From positions 124,001 through 188,000 of the forward strand of contig NZ_JAHFVG010000005.1 in the NCBI RefSeq assembly GCF_023264675.1: a stretch of DNA of 64,000 bases, written 5' to 3'. Positions 52,633-64,000 of the stretch are shown here, one piece after another. The first letter of the stretch is position 1, and the number at the start of each line of letters is the position of its first letter. The notes under the pieces were generated by a model, which was not told the origin of the DNA, searched no databases, and saw only the letters and a program-made list of their open reading frames with translations. This DNA is from Rhodococcus sp. (in: high G+C Gram-positive bacteria) (GTDB lineage: Bacteria; Actinomycetota; Actinomycetes; Mycobacteriales; Mycobacteriaceae). A program made the translations under genes and the position numbers.

Positions 52633-53940
52633 GTGCTTGGCGGCAGAGCGGATTTCGCTCGTGTAGCAGCGCTGGCGACAGTGGTCGTGCTGGCGGTGGG
52701 TGCATGCGGGGGCGGTGGCGACACCATCGATGCGTTCGCATCGGGAAGTTGGCCCGCTCGAAACGGCGACGCTCGCAACAGCAACACCACCGAACACGCC
52801 GGCTTGTCGGATGCGTCGCTCGCCTGGTCACGACCGCTGGGTGGCACCGTGACTTCTCCGCTGTCCATTGCGTCGACCGGCCAGGTGTTCGTCTCGACGA
52901 CCACCGACGCCGGATGCAATGTGTTCTCGTTCGAGATCGAGTCGGGAAGGAAGCGGTGGTGCAACCGACTCGGTCCATCGGTCGCGACAGCAACTCCTCT
53001 CGTCGATTCGGTGGCCAACGTCTATATCGGCGACGACGGCGGATTCTCCTCGTACAACGAGCACGGCCAACTGCGCTGGCGCACTCCGGTGTACGGCGTT
53101 CCGCGCTCGGCCAAGTTCCTCGGCGACGGTAGCGTACTGGCCGTCACCCAACTCGGCCAGATGAACATTCTGAACACGCAGACCGGGCAGTCGAGTGTGG
53201 CGATTCACGACCTGATCACTCCTCCGGACTTCCTCGACGCGCCGAACACCCAGTTTCTGGCACCCGACACCGGACTCGGCGATTGTGCAACCGGATCGGC
53301 CGACTGCCCGGTGGCCGCGGCACCTGCCGTCGACCTCGAGGCGTCGGACATCTACCTGACTCTCTGGCGCCCGGGTGCCATTGCACCGCAACTGGTCTCG
53401 TTGCACTACGACGCCGATGCAACCCCCGCGGTCACCGAACGATGGTCCTCGGACTTGCTTCCTGCCGGGGTCACGGCATCGCCTGTGCTGTCGGCGGACG
53501 GTAACACCGTGTATCTGGCCGACGTCGACGGTCGACTGAACGCGTACAACACGTCCGACGGATCCTCGAAGTGGACGTTCGGCGCAGGCTTCGGCGCGTC
53601 CGGCACGCCGTCGGTGAGTGCCGACGGATTCATCGTTCCAGCAGGCGGATCCGGAATCCGTTCCATCAGCGACGACGGCGACCATGCGAGTCCGCGGTGG
53701 TCACGTGACGACGTCGAGCAAGCTGGCTCGCCGATCCAGACCGCGGGCGGTACCGCCGTCGTCGTCGTTCGCCGTGACGGCGAGCTGGTGCTCGAATCCC
53801 TCGACGCGAACTCCGGTGACACCATCTCCAGCACTCCGTTGCCCGGTGCAACAGGCTTCACCGTCGGAATGTCGATCGGCCCGGACGGCCAGGTGGTCAC
53901 CTCGACCTACCTCGGTGAAATTTTTACTTACACCGATTAG
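52633..53940 (+). CDS. Lipoprotein with PQQ-like beta-propeller repeats
   Basis: The 435-residue protein has a signal peptide with AVGAC at Cys25, then repeats such as FSFEIESGRKRWCNRLG and GNTVYLADVDGRLNAYNTSDGSSKWTF of the PQQ/BamB propeller type. It corresponds to Rv3035. Function is unknown; extracytoplasmic scaffolding is plausible. GTG at 52633 has GAAGGAGATC upstream. The last 4 bp overlap the convergent methyltransferase gene. Confidence 0.86.
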   Translation: MLGGRADFARVAALATVVVLAVGACGGGGDTIDAFASGSWPARNGDARNSNTTEHAGLSDASLAWSRPLGGTVTSPLSIASTGQVFVSTTTDAGCNVFSFEIESGRKRWCNRLGPSVATATPLVDSVANVYIGDDGGFSSYNEHGQLRWRTPVYGVPRSAKFLGDGSVLAVTQLGQMNILNTQTGQSSVAIHDLITPPDFLDAPNTQFLAPDTGLGDCATGSADCPVAAAPAVDLEASDIYLTLWRPGAIAPQLVSLHYDADATPAVTERWSSDLLPAGVTASPVLSADGNTVYLADVDGRLNAYNTSDGSSKWTFGAGFGASGTPSVSADGFIVPAGGSGIRSISDDGDHASPRWSRDDVEQAGSPIQTAGGTAVVVVRRDGELVLESLDANSGDTISSTPLPGATGFTVGMSIGPDGQVVTSTYLGEIFTYTD

Positions 53941-55148
53941 TTCGATGCATTCGCCCCGCCCGGTCTGCGAGCCTCGCAGACGAATGCCACACCCGAGCGG
54001 CCGATACGGGTGATCACCACCGACAACGCCACTTCACCTCTGAGCTTGAGCCGAGGACGCAGGATGGCGGGATCGACATCGACTCCGCGAACCAGGATCT
54101 CGACCGATCCGCACCGTAGTGACGCCAATGCCTGCCGCAAAGTCTTCTCGGAGAACTTGATTCGATCGAGAATACGAAACCCGTTCACACCCGACGGAAC
54201 CGCATCGCCGGTCAGGTAGGCAATCCGAGGATCCAGCTGCCACAGCCCGTGACGGGCGGCGTAGTGACGCACCAGCCCGGCACGAACAACCGCGCCATCG
54301 GGATCGATCAGCCAGGATCCTGGTTCTCGCTCCGGGATCTCATCGGGTTCGGCGCCGGTGATCTCCTCGCACGATCCGTCCGACTTCAGCATCGACGCAC
54401 GCCGCGCCATGCCTTTCTCGATCACCGCCGTCTGGGTCAGAGCCTCGGGTGTCAGTCCGGCCGACCACAGACAAGCCTCTTTCACACCACCGTCGAGAGA
54501 GACCACCTCCACTTCCCCACCCCAGTCCAGGACGTCGAAATCGAGTCCGGGCGCGCATTTGACCACCAGGTCACGCCCGGCGTACGCATCGAGAAGTGAC
54601 GGCAGCGGCGGTTGCAGCGCGGCCGGATCGTGAGTTCGTCGTCCCCCGGCTCGCCGACCAGGATCCGCCAGTACGACGGTGCCCCGACTGGTCGGTGTCA
54701 ATGCGTCCGCTCGGAAGACCCCTGCTCCCGGTGCATTGTGCTCGGCCATCCGCAAGCGAATCGGATCCAGATCGCTACCGATGACCGATCCAGGCGTGGT
54801 CGACAACGCTGCGAGTTCGGTTCCGATCGAGCAGGTCACATCATGTACGTCGCGGCCGGCCAACCGGGTTGCGCGACGAGCGGCAATCACCGACGGCGTC
54901 GCCTGCTGCACGGCGTCGTCGGTCAGCAACCAGTTCTCGCCGCCGTGGATCTTCGATCGCGCCTTGCGTCTGAGGGTGGCCGTCTCGACCAATGCCGCAC
55001 TGTGCTCGCCATGAGCACGGCGGGCCGTCGCGATGTCGGATACGAGCGAGGATCCCGTCAGCGCGAGGCGGCCGACATCGCGCAACGCGGCGACGCCGAC
55101 ATCACTACGGAGGTAGTCGATGTCGGCGTCGGTGAATGCATAGGGCAC
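53937..55148 (-). CDS. SAM-dependent methyltransferase with THUMP-like domain
   Basis: The 403-residue protein has a class I methyltransferase core (VHDVTCSIGTELAALSTTPGSVIGSDLDPIRLRMAEHN, VVLADPGRRAGGRR) and a C-terminal THUMP-like region ending VALSVVITRIGRSGVAFVCEARR. Related proteins modify RNA, but no target is known. It corresponds to Rv3037c. GTG at 55148. Confidence 0.85.
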   Translation of the reverse strand: MPYAFTDADIDYLRSDVGVAALRDVGRLALTGSSLVSDIATARRAHGEHSAALVETATLRRKARSKIHGGENWLLTDDAVQQATPSVIAARRATRLAGRDVHDVTCSIGTELAALSTTPGSVIGSDLDPIRLRMAEHNAPGAGVFRADALTPTSRGTVVLADPGRRAGGRRTHDPAALQPPLPSLLDAYAGRDLVVKCAPGLDFDVLDWGGEVEVVSLDGGVKEACLWSAGLTPEALTQTAVIEKGMARRASMLKSDGSCEEITGAEPDEIPEREPGSWLIDPDGAVVRAGLVRHYAARHGLWQLDPRIAYLTGDAVPSGVNGFRILDRIKFSEKTLRQALASLRCGSVEILVRGVDVDPAILRPRLKLRGEVALSVVITRIGRSGVAFVCEARRPGGANASN

Positions 55149-55163
55149 GGTGCTACGTGTGAA

Positions 55164-56213
55164 TCAGTCGGACTTCACTCCGGTGATCATCACGTTGTAG
55201 AAGAAGCCGCGCGGGACGACGTGCTTGAGTACATTCTCGTCGACCCAGCTCAGCGTCTTCCAACCACCGAAGGCGAACTTTGCCCAGTTCCAGCCGAGCT
55301 TGTCTGCCGGGACTGCGGCTTCGAACGTGCGTACCGGCCATCCGAGCAACGCTGCAGCGAATTCCTCCGTGCGGGCCTGCACCTCGACGGCACCCGCGCT
55401 GAGTGCGATGTTCTCCAGGTCGGTCGGATCGAACGTGTGGATGTCGACGACGGCTTCGAGAGCCGCAGCGCGGGAGGATTCGTCGAGCTGCTCCTGTGGC
55501 TTGCGCCAACTGGCCAGGAACGGCAACTTGGTGGTGCGTGTGGTCGCTTCCCAGGTGAGGCGGCCGAGCCACCGCGCGTAGAAGTTGCCGACGGTGGTCG
55601 GCTCGCCCGCGAAGACGAAACGACCGCCTGGCTTGAGCACACGAAGAACCTCGCGCAGCGACTGCTCGACATCGGGAATGTGATGCAGCACCGCGTGCCC
55701 GACCACCAGGTCGAACGTGTTGTCCTCGTACGGAATGGTTTCGGCGTCGGCGACACGGCCGTCGACGTCGAGCTTCAGGTGACCGGCATTGCGCAGCGCA
55801 ACCTTGACCATGCCGGGAGAGAGATCGGTGACCGAACCCTTATCCGCGACTCCCGCCTGCATCAGGTTGAGCAGAAAGAACCCGGTGCCGCAGCCGAGCT
55901 CCAGTGCACGCCCGTACGGCAGTGCATCCTGTGCACCGGGCCGACCTGCGACGGCTTGATCGAAGCGTCCGCGGGCGTACTCGATACAACGCTCGTCGTA
56001 GGAGATCGACCATTTGTCGTCGTAGGTCTCGGCCTCCCAGTCGTGATAGAGGACCTGAGCGAGTTTGGTGTCGTTGCGTGCAGCTTCGACCTGCTCGGCC
56101 GTGGCATGCGGATTCGGCGCGGGATCGCCGGTGGCGTCGGGCACAACGTGCAGGGTGGCGTCAGCGCTGTTCTTCTCGGCGCTGTCGCTGCCGTCGTGAG
56201 AGCTTGCAGTCAT
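55164..56213 (-). CDS. Class I SAM-dependent methyltransferase
   Basis: The 349-residue protein has LELGCGTGFFLLNLMQAG near residue 104, then DLVVGHAVLHHIPDVEQSLREVLRVLKPGGRFVFAGEP. The Ala/Asp-rich first 45 residues are disordered. It corresponds to Rv3038c and may belong to lipid or quinone modification, which the sequence does not settle. ATG at 56213. It precedes the THUMP-like gene by 15 bp. Confidence 0.87.
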   Translation of the reverse strand: MTASSHDGSDSAEKNSADATLHVVPDATGDPAPNPHATAEQVEAARNDTKLAQVLYHDWEAETYDDKWSISYDERCIEYARGRFDQAVAGRPGAQDALPYGRALELGCGTGFFLLNLMQAGVADKGSVTDLSPGMVKVALRNAGHLKLDVDGRVADAETIPYEDNTFDLVVGHAVLHHIPDVEQSLREVLRVLKPGGRFVFAGEPTTVGNFYARWLGRLTWEATTRTTKLPFLASWRKPQEQLDESSRAAALEAVVDIHTFDPTDLENIALSAGAVEVQARTEEFAAALLGWPVRTFEAAVPADKLGWNWAKFAFGGWKTLSWVDENVLKHVVPRGFFYNVMITGVKSD

Positions 56214-56269
56214 CAGGGCAGCCTACTATCCAGTAGAGAATGAACAAGTTCTAGTTTGCGGAGCACCGA

Positions 56270-57049
56270 TCACTCGCCGGTGAAGGCGGCTTTACCGGGA
56301 CCGTTGGCGATGAACGATTCCATGCCGATCGAGCGATCCTTGGTGGCGAACAGGGCCGCGAACTGCTGCGCCTCGATCTTCAGACCGGTATTCAGGTCCG
56401 TGTCGAGTCCCTGATCGATCGACGCTTTGGCCGCAGCGAGAGCACGCGATGCCCCCTTGGTGAACTGCGACGCCCATTTCCGAGCCGCGTTGTACACCTC
56501 GTCGGGCGCCACCACCTCGTCGACCAGCCCGATACGCAGTGCTTCCTCGGCACCGACGAAGCGGCCCGTGAACACCATGTCCTTGGCCTTGCTCGGCCCG
56601 ATGAGACGCGCCAGTCGCTGAGTTCCGCCGCCGCCGGGAATTACACCGAGCAACACTTCCGGCACCCCGAGCTTCGCATTGTCGCCTGCGATGCGTCGAT
56701 CGGCGCCGAGCGCGACTTCGAGACCTCCACCGAGTGCGTAACCGGTGATCGCCGCGACCACAGGCTTGGGGATCGCCGCGAGTGCGCCGAGCCCGGACTG
56801 CAGATCGCCGATGATCGCGGCCATTTGCGAGGCCGACAGCTCGGCCATCTCCTTGATATCGGCGCCGGCAGCAAAAACTTTGTCGCCGCCATAGACGATG
56901 ACGGCCTTCACGGCAGCATCGGTCGTCGCAGCCCGCGCGGCTTCTCTGATCTCTTCCTGCAGTTGCCGGTTCAAAGCGTTCATGGGGGGACGATCCAATC
57001 GGATCGTACCGATGCCGTCTGATACCTCGAGTGTCACGAACTCAGCCAT
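56270..57049 (-). CDS. Enoyl-CoA hydratase
   Basis: The 259-residue crotonase-fold protein has GGDKVFAAGADIKEMAEL near residue 55 (oxyanion hole) and ALGGGLEVALGADRRIAG near 106, with the catalytic Glu in PEVLLGVIPGGGGTQRLARLIG. It hydrates trans-2-enoyl-CoA in fatty-acid oxidation. It corresponds to EchA17 (Rv3039c). ATG at 57049. Confidence 0.93.
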   Translation of the reverse strand: MAEFVTLEVSDGIGTIRLDRPPMNALNRQLQEEIREAARAATTDAAVKAVIVYGGDKVFAAGADIKEMAELSASQMAAIIGDLQSGLGALAAIPKPVVAAITGYALGGGLEVALGADRRIAGDNAKLGVPEVLLGVIPGGGGTQRLARLIGPSKAKDMVFTGRFVGAEEALRIGLVDEVVAPDEVYNAARKWASQFTKGASRALAAAKASIDQGLDTDLNTGLKIEAQQFAALFATKDRSIGMESFIANGPGKAAFTGE

Positions 57050-57130
57050 GCGAGCAACGCTACCGGTGCGCTCCCATCGGCCGAATCCACGGGTGGTGCT
57101 GCCTCTGTCATGCCCGCGGAAGCCGAGGCC

Positions 57131-57931
57131 TTACTTGCCGACCCACGGATGCGCGCTGTCGGCGTAGTAGGCCTCCTGACCTGGAAAGTCCACCCTGAGT
57201 TCACCGTCGACGTGGTAGAGATCCGGCTGGATCGGCTCGATATCCGGAGTCGAGGCAAGAACCTCGGCCACGGTGCGGAACGCCGTCAAGCCGTCCAATT
57301 GGCTCCATGTCGGAGGCAGCAGAATCGTCTGGCCTTCACGCCATTCCTTCAAGGCGGATTCCAGCGAGCGCCACCCGACCGACTGTGCCTCACTGGTGGC
57401 GCCGTCGGCGTTCTGACCGTCCGGTTGCACTGCTACGAAAAAGCGGGTGTCGTAGCGGCGCTTCTCCCCCACCGGAGTGATCCAGTTCGACCATGGACGG
57501 AGTAGGTCGCTGCGCAACACCAATCCGTTCCTCGTCAGGAACTCACCGAATGTCTGCTCGCGACGCTCGAGGCGACCGCGATCCTCGGTATAACTGCCGG
57601 TGTCCGAGACGACACTGTCCGCCGTCGTTCCGGCGAGCAGGATTCCGCACTCCTCGAACGTCTCCCGCGCTGCGGCGCACACCAGGGCCGCAGCCTTCCG
57701 CTCGTCGACGCCGAACCTCGATGCCCACCACGCAGGGTCGGGCCCGGTCCACGCCAGATCGGCATCGGCGTCGGATATGTCGACGCCGCCACCGGGAAAC
57801 ACGGTCATACCACCCGCGAAGGCCATCCCGCCCACACGTTCGAGCAGGAAAACCTCGACCTCGTCGGTCCCGTCTCGCAACAGGATCACGGTCGAGGCGT
57901 CACGCACGGGAGCTGCGTCGGTAGAAGTCAT
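57131..57931 (-). CDS. Nudix hydrolase
   Basis: The 266-residue protein has ASTVILLRDG at the N-terminus and the Nudix helix CAAARETFEECGILL, which keeps the Glu residues that bind metal. Long insertions (FPGGGVDISDAD before the box) match Rv3040c. It hydrolyses nucleoside diphosphate-X compounds or CoA derivatives; substrate unknown. ATG at 57931 (MTSTDAAPVR). Confidence 0.88.
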   Translation of the reverse strand: MTSTDAAPVRDASTVILLRDGTDEVEVFLLERVGGMAFAGGMTVFPGGGVDISDADADLAWTGPDPAWWASRFGVDERKAAALVCAAARETFEECGILLAGTTADSVVSDTGSYTEDRGRLERREQTFGEFLTRNGLVLRSDLLRPWSNWITPVGEKRRYDTRFFVAVQPDGQNADGATSEAQSVGWRSLESALKEWREGQTILLPPTWSQLDGLTAFRTVAEVLASTPDIEPIQPDLYHVDGELRVDFPGQEAYYADSAHPWVGK

Positions 57932-57949
57932 CCTCGGAACGTACAACCT

Positions 57950-58792
57950 TCAGCGACGATGCTGCCCGGCCGCCCTCGTTCGCCGCGCGAAGAAGCGGCC
58001 GTCCACTCGATCCAAGGTGATCGACTGGCTGAATGCCTCGGTCAGATTTTCCTCGGTGATGACGTCGTCGACGAGTCCCTGCGCGACCACTCCGCCCTCC
58101 TTGAGCAGAAGCGCATGACTGAAACCCGGCGGGATTTCTTCCACGTGGTGAGTGATGAGAACCGTTGCCGGGGCATCGGGGTCGGCCGCGAGGTCTGCCA
58201 GCCGAGCGACCAGTTCTTCGCGTCCACCGAGGTCGAGACCGGCGGCGGGTTCGTCGAGAAGAAGCAGCTCGGGATCGGTCATCAGAGCGCGCGCGATCAG
58301 GACTCGTTTACGTTCTCCCTCGGACAACGTCCCGTAGGTCCGCTGCGCCAGGTGCTCGGCGCCGAGGCTTTCGAGCATGTCGACCGCACGCTCGGTATCC
58401 ATCTCGTCGTAACGCTCGCGCCATCGACCCAACACGCTGTAGCCCGCCGAGACGACCAGGTCGCTGACCGTCTCGTCCGCGGGAATCCGATGCGCGAGCG
58501 CCGACGACGACAGTCCGATCCTGGTCTTGAGGTCCGCGACGTTGGCGTTGCCCATCACTTCACCGAGAACATGGGCGACGCCGGAGGTCGGGTGGACCTC
58601 AGCGGCGGCGATCCGCATGAGCGAGGTCTTGCCCGCTCCGTTGGGTCCGAGCACGACCCACCGCTCGTCGAGCTCCACCTGCCAGGTCACCGGACCGACG
58701 AGGGTCACCCCACCTCGCCGGATGAGTACGTCGTTGAAATCGATGAGCAGGTCGGGATCCGGTTCAGACACGAGGTCTATCTTGTCCCACAT
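57950..58792 (-). CDS. ABC transporter ATP-binding protein
   Basis: The 280-residue ATPase has Walker A LGPNGAGKTSLMRI near residue 49, signature LSEGERKRVLIARAL, and Walker B LLLLDEPAAGLDLGG, followed by TVLITHHVEEIPPG. No permease gene is adjacent. It resembles the stand-alone ATPases of the ModF/YhaQ type; it corresponds to Rv3041c. The start is uncertain: ATG 58792, GTG 58807 or TTG 58834. The divergent glgX begins at 58824. Confidence 0.88.
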   Translation of the reverse strand: MWDKIDLVSEPDPDLLIDFNDVLIRRGGVTLVGPVTWQVELDERWVVLGPNGAGKTSLMRIAAAEVHPTSGVAHVLGEVMGNANVADLKTRIGLSSSALAHRIPADETVSDLVVSAGYSVLGRWRERYDEMDTERAVDMLESLGAEHLAQRTYGTLSEGERKRVLIARALMTDPELLLLDEPAAGLDLGGREELVARLADLAADPDAPATVLITHHVEEIPPGFSHALLLKEGGVVAQGLVDDVITEENLTEAFSQSITLDRVDGRFFARRTRAAGQHRR

Positions 58793-58823
58793 CCTTCGGG
58801 CTTTCACGGCAGGATCTGCAAGC

Positions 58824-60962
58824 GTGTCGTCCAATTCTGATCACAGTGCCGTTTCCGGCGTCCCTGCCCCTGGATCGCCGTTCCCTCTCGGTGCAACCCC
58901 GTCGAGAGGTGGTACTCAATTTGCAGTCCACTCGCCGGACGCCGACGGTGTCGAGATCTGTTTGATCGACCCGGAGGGCAGCGAGACTCGAGTCGAGCTG
59001 CGCAGTCACACCTTCGGAATTTGGCACGGGTTCGTCGACGGCGTCGATGCGGGCGCGACGTACGGCGTTCGCGCACACGGCCCGTGGGATCCAACCGCCG
59101 GACGTCGTTTCAACCAGCACAAACTGCTGATCGACCCTGCTGCACGGCAGATCACCGGCTCGGTCGGTTCGCCGCACGCATTGCTCGCCTACGACGACGA
59201 ACCATTCGGGCGGCCGAGCGAGATCGACTCACTCGGTCACGTGCCTTTGTCCGTCGTCACGTCCCGGTCCGATCGCACGGGGACCACCGGACCCGACGTC
59301 CCCTGGGACCGAACGGTCCTCTACGAACTCCACGTCGGGGCTTACACGGCGCGTCACCCCGGGGTGCCCGAGGAACACCGGGGCACCTATCTCGGACTCA
59401 CCGCACCGGCGATCCTCGAGCATCTGATGCGGGTCGGGGTGACCACCGTCGAACTGCTGCCGGTGCACGCCACCCTCACCGAACCGGATGTGCGGGCGCG
59501 TGGAATGCGCAATCACTGGGGGTATTCGACCGGGGCCTACTTCGCACCCGATCCTCGGTTCGCCTCGGTGCCGGGCGCCGAGGTCGCCGAGTTCCGCACG
59601 ATGGTCGATGCCCTGCACTCGGTCGGTATCGAGGTGGTGCTCGACGTCGTCTACAACCACACGTGCGAGTCCTCGATCTCGGGCCCGTCCCTCAGTTGGC
59701 GCGGCCTCGACGCGCCCGGCTATTACTTGCTCGACGGCCGCGGTTACGACGTCGATCTCACCGGCTGTGGCAACACCCTCGACTCCGCATCGCCTGCCGT
59801 GGTGAGGATGGTGTGCGACAGCCTTCGATACTGGGTTCTCGACATGGGCGTCGACGGATTTCGGTTCGATCTGGCCAGCACCCTCGGCCGTCCCGGCGGC
59901 TGGCGGTTCGATCCTCGCGCACCACTGCTCACGGCGATCACCACCGATCCGGTCCTCTCGAACGTCAAATTGATCGCCGAGCCGTGGGATGCAACGGGCG
60001 CCGGCTATCAGGTCGGCGGCTTCGGCAACATGTGGTCGGAATGGAACGATCGATACCGTGACACGGTACGTCGCTTCTGGGCGGGTCAGACCGGCGTACG
60101 AGAACTCGCATCGAGGCTGGCCGGCTCCGAGGACATCTACGGCGGTGGCAACCGAAAGCCATGGGCCTCGGTCAATTTCATCACCGCTCACGACGGTTTC
60201 ACCGCTCGCGATCTGGTGTCGTACTCCCACAAGCACAACGAGGCGAACGGCGAAGAGAACCGCGACGGTACCGACAACAACGTCTCGGTCGACCACGGAA
60301 TCGAAGGACCGACGGGCGACCCGATCGTCTCGGCTGCCCGCGACCGACACGTCCGAGCGTTGCTGGCGACACTGGCACTCTCGACCGGAACGCCGATGCT
60401 GCTCGCCGGAGACGAACTGGGGCACACGCAGTTCGGCAACAACAACGCCTACTGCGTTCCGACGGACGCATCCGCTGCCGACGCCTGGGCTATCGATTGG
60501 TCCACGGTGGACGAGCGACTGGTCTCCTTCGTCTCTCGCCTACTGCGCATCAGGCGCAGTGCACCGACGCTCCGACAGCAGGAGTTCTTCAGCGGCCGAG
60601 ACACTCCGACCGGACGACCGGACCTGGTGTGGTTCGACGCTGCAGGCAACGAACTCGGCCACGATGCCTGGAACGACGACTCCCTGCGCACTCTGCAAGC
60701 ATGGGTCGACGGCGCCGACGTGCGGTCCTACGAACCCGACGGTCGACACGTGGACGACGAGAGTTCACTGCTGATACTGCATTCCGGCGAACCGATCGAG
60801 GTCTCGATCGCGTGCCCTCCCTGGGCTGCATCTCGCTTCGTGCCGGTGTTCGATTCCTCCACTGCCGACGGCATCCCCGGCGACACCGCCGCCGTGGTTG
60901 CAGGCTCGACGATGTCACTCACCGGTTCGACGATCCTCGTGCTCCGCAGCGATGGCAGGTAG
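58824..60962 (+). CDS. glgX: Glycogen debranching enzyme (isoamylase type)
   Basis: The 712-residue GH13 enzyme cleaves alpha-1,6 branches of glycogen. It has an N-terminal CBM48-like part (PFPLGATPSRGGTQFAVHSPDADGVEICL), GH13 regions VVLDVVYNHT, DGFRFDLAST and FITAHDGFT, and a C-terminal beta domain. The length matches the family. GTG at 58824 with AGGA upstream is the start consistent with the domain. Its 3' end runs 235 bp antisense to the YczE-like gene. Confidence 0.94.
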   Translation: MSSNSDHSAVSGVPAPGSPFPLGATPSRGGTQFAVHSPDADGVEICLIDPEGSETRVELRSHTFGIWHGFVDGVDAGATYGVRAHGPWDPTAGRRFNQHKLLIDPAARQITGSVGSPHALLAYDDEPFGRPSEIDSLGHVPLSVVTSRSDRTGTTGPDVPWDRTVLYELHVGAYTARHPGVPEEHRGTYLGLTAPAILEHLMRVGVTTVELLPVHATLTEPDVRARGMRNHWGYSTGAYFAPDPRFASVPGAEVAEFRTMVDALHSVGIEVVLDVVYNHTCESSISGPSLSWRGLDAPGYYLLDGRGYDVDLTGCGNTLDSASPAVVRMVCDSLRYWVLDMGVDGFRFDLASTLGRPGGWRFDPRAPLLTAITTDPVLSNVKLIAEPWDATGAGYQVGGFGNMWSEWNDRYRDTVRRFWAGQTGVRELASRLAGSEDIYGGGNRKPWASVNFITAHDGFTARDLVSYSHKHNEANGEENRDGTDNNVSVDHGIEGPTGDPIVSAARDRHVRALLATLALSTGTPMLLAGDELGHTQFGNNNAYCVPTDASAADAWAIDWSTVDERLVSFVSRLLRIRRSAPTLRQQEFFSGRDTPTGRPDLVWFDAAGNELGHDAWNDDSLRTLQAWVDGADVRSYEPDGRHVDDESSLLILHSGEPIEVSIACPPWAASRFVPVFDSSTADGIPGDTAAVVAGSTMSLTGSTILVLRSDGR

Positions 60963-61555
60963 GTCATGAACAATTGGACGAGAGGGCCGATCCCGAACGC
61001 GTAGAGCACCGTGCCGACTCCGACGTTGCCCCCCAACAGCCAACCGGTGGCGACGACCGTCAATTCGATGCCTGTCCGCACCAACCTGATGGACAGCCCG
61101 GTGCGCGCGACGAAGCCGGTCATCAACCCGTCGCGCGGGCCGGGGCCCATCCCTGCGCCGATGTACAGAGCAGTCGCGAACGCGTTCATCACGATGCCGC
61201 CCAGGAGCATGACCGACCGAACCGCGACGCCCTCGACATCGGGGATCCACGCCAGCGACACGTCGACCGCGATCGCGATGACGACGACGTTGCTGATCGT
61301 CCCCAGCCCCGGCCTCTGCCGAAGCGGGATCCATGCCAGCAGTACGAGAACCCCGGTGATCGCGGTGATGGCGCCGAAGCTCAGCGGAAGATGCCGGCTC
61401 ACACCCTGATGGAACACATCCCACGGGTCGAGCCCGAGGCCCGCAGTGATCATCAGTGCCATCGACAATCCGTACAGCCAGAGCCCCAGGTAGAGGGCGG
61501 TCAGCCGCAGACCGAGGCGGCGGGCGTACAGAAGTGCAGAGGTGGTCGAAGGCAT
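60728..61555 (-). CDS. YczE/YitT-like integral membrane protein
   Basis: The 275-residue protein has five membrane segments (LTALYLGLWLYGLSMALMI first) and the conserved GLGLDPWDVFHQGVSRH near residue 40, GPGPRDGLMTGF near 143. Function unknown. The last 78 residues (after MTYLPSLRS) lie antisense to glgX and have no membrane character, so the C-terminus may be an overrun for lack of an earlier stop. ATG at 61555 (MPSTTSALLY). Confidence 0.84.
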   Translation of the reverse strand: MPSTTSALLYARRLGLRLTALYLGLWLYGLSMALMITAGLGLDPWDVFHQGVSRHLPLSFGAITAITGVLVLLAWIPLRQRPGLGTISNVVVIAIAVDVSLAWIPDVEGVAVRSVMLLGGIVMNAFATALYIGAGMGPGPRDGLMTGFVARTGLSIRLVRTGIELTVVATGWLLGGNVGVGTVLYAFGIGPLVQLFMTYLPSLRSTRIVEPVSDIVEPATTAAVSPGMPSAVEESNTGTKRDAAQGGHAIETSIGSPECSISSELSSSTCRPSGS

Positions 61556-61651
61556 GCATCCAGTGTCCGGCCGGACTGGCACGGTCGGAAACATCCAGTT
61601 TCGAAGCAGTGGACCCCTGACATCGACTCGTCGACGATCGACGGAATTCGG

Positions 61652-64000
<2,349 letters not shown>

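Overview
The window is a high-GC actinobacterial chromosome segment, most likely from Rhodococcus or a close relative in the Mycobacteriales. Many start codons are GTG, genes are tightly packed with 4-bp stop/start overlaps, and many genes occur in the same relative order as the M. tuberculosis Rv2988c-Rv3043c region, as I remember that gene order (no search was run). No phage, transposase, CRISPR array, rRNA or replication origin was seen.

Layout. 0-2.6 kb: 3' truncated leuC, divergent from an IclR-type regulator (NdgR/LtbR type), then a small PPOX-fold protein and a DUF5302-type small protein. 2.6-2.95 kb: tRNA-Glu(CTC) and tRNA-Gln(CTG). 3-9.2 kb: a family A DNA polymerase-like protein, a YihY/BrkB membrane protein, gltX, a fumarylacetoacetate hydrolase-family protein and an MFS transporter. 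9.3-18.4 kb: amino-acid biosynthesis block leuB, serA, ilvC-ilvN-ilvB (reverse strand) and ilvD (forward strand), with a Cfp6-like PH-domain protein between. ilvB is preceded by a BCAA-rich leader peptide and an intrinsic terminator, an apparent attenuator. 18.4-20.6 kb: DoxX and LppZ. 20.5-25.8 kb: glycerol cluster glpF-glpK-glpD with a divergent SorC/DeoR-type regulator. 25.7-40.5 kb: an antiporter, gatB, a thioesterase, pfkA, a two-component system, a phospholipase A2-like/alpha-beta hydrolase pair, an esterase, gatC-gatA, an ACT protein and ligA. 40.5-48 kb: MetE-like protein, mnmA, cysteine desulfurase, an acyltransferase pair and etfBA. 48-57 kb: methyltransferase, GH57 and GT4 genes resembling the mycobacterial methylglucose lipopolysaccharide cluster, then acyltransferase, lipoprotein, two methyltransferases and enoyl-CoA hydratase. 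57-64 kb: Nudix, ABC ATPase, glgX, YczE-like protein, Pth2-like protein, serB and the 3' end of ctaD.

How the genes work together. Branched-chain amino acid synthesis (ilvBNCD, leuBC) is nearly complete, and a near-identical operator half-palindrome lies both in the leuC-regulator gap and upstream of ilvB. Serine synthesis has its first and last steps (serA, serB). The indirect route to Gln-tRNA(Gln) is all here: gltX, gatC, gatA, gatB, plus tRNA-Glu and tRNA-Gln. mnmA with the cysteine desulfurase supplies the tRNA 2-thiouridine step. Glycerol uptake and oxidation form one operon.

Most distinctive signals: (1) the ilvB leader, whose peptide contains W-I-L-V-I and which looks leaderless; (2) the shared operator; (3) two 44-bp copies of a palindromic intergenic element in opposite orientation, differing at five positions, two of which form a compensatory stem pair; (4) seven 17-bp tandem repeats starting at the gatA stop codon; (5) a membrane-tethered phospholipase A2-like protein translationally coupled to an Abhydrolase_9-type serine hydrolase.
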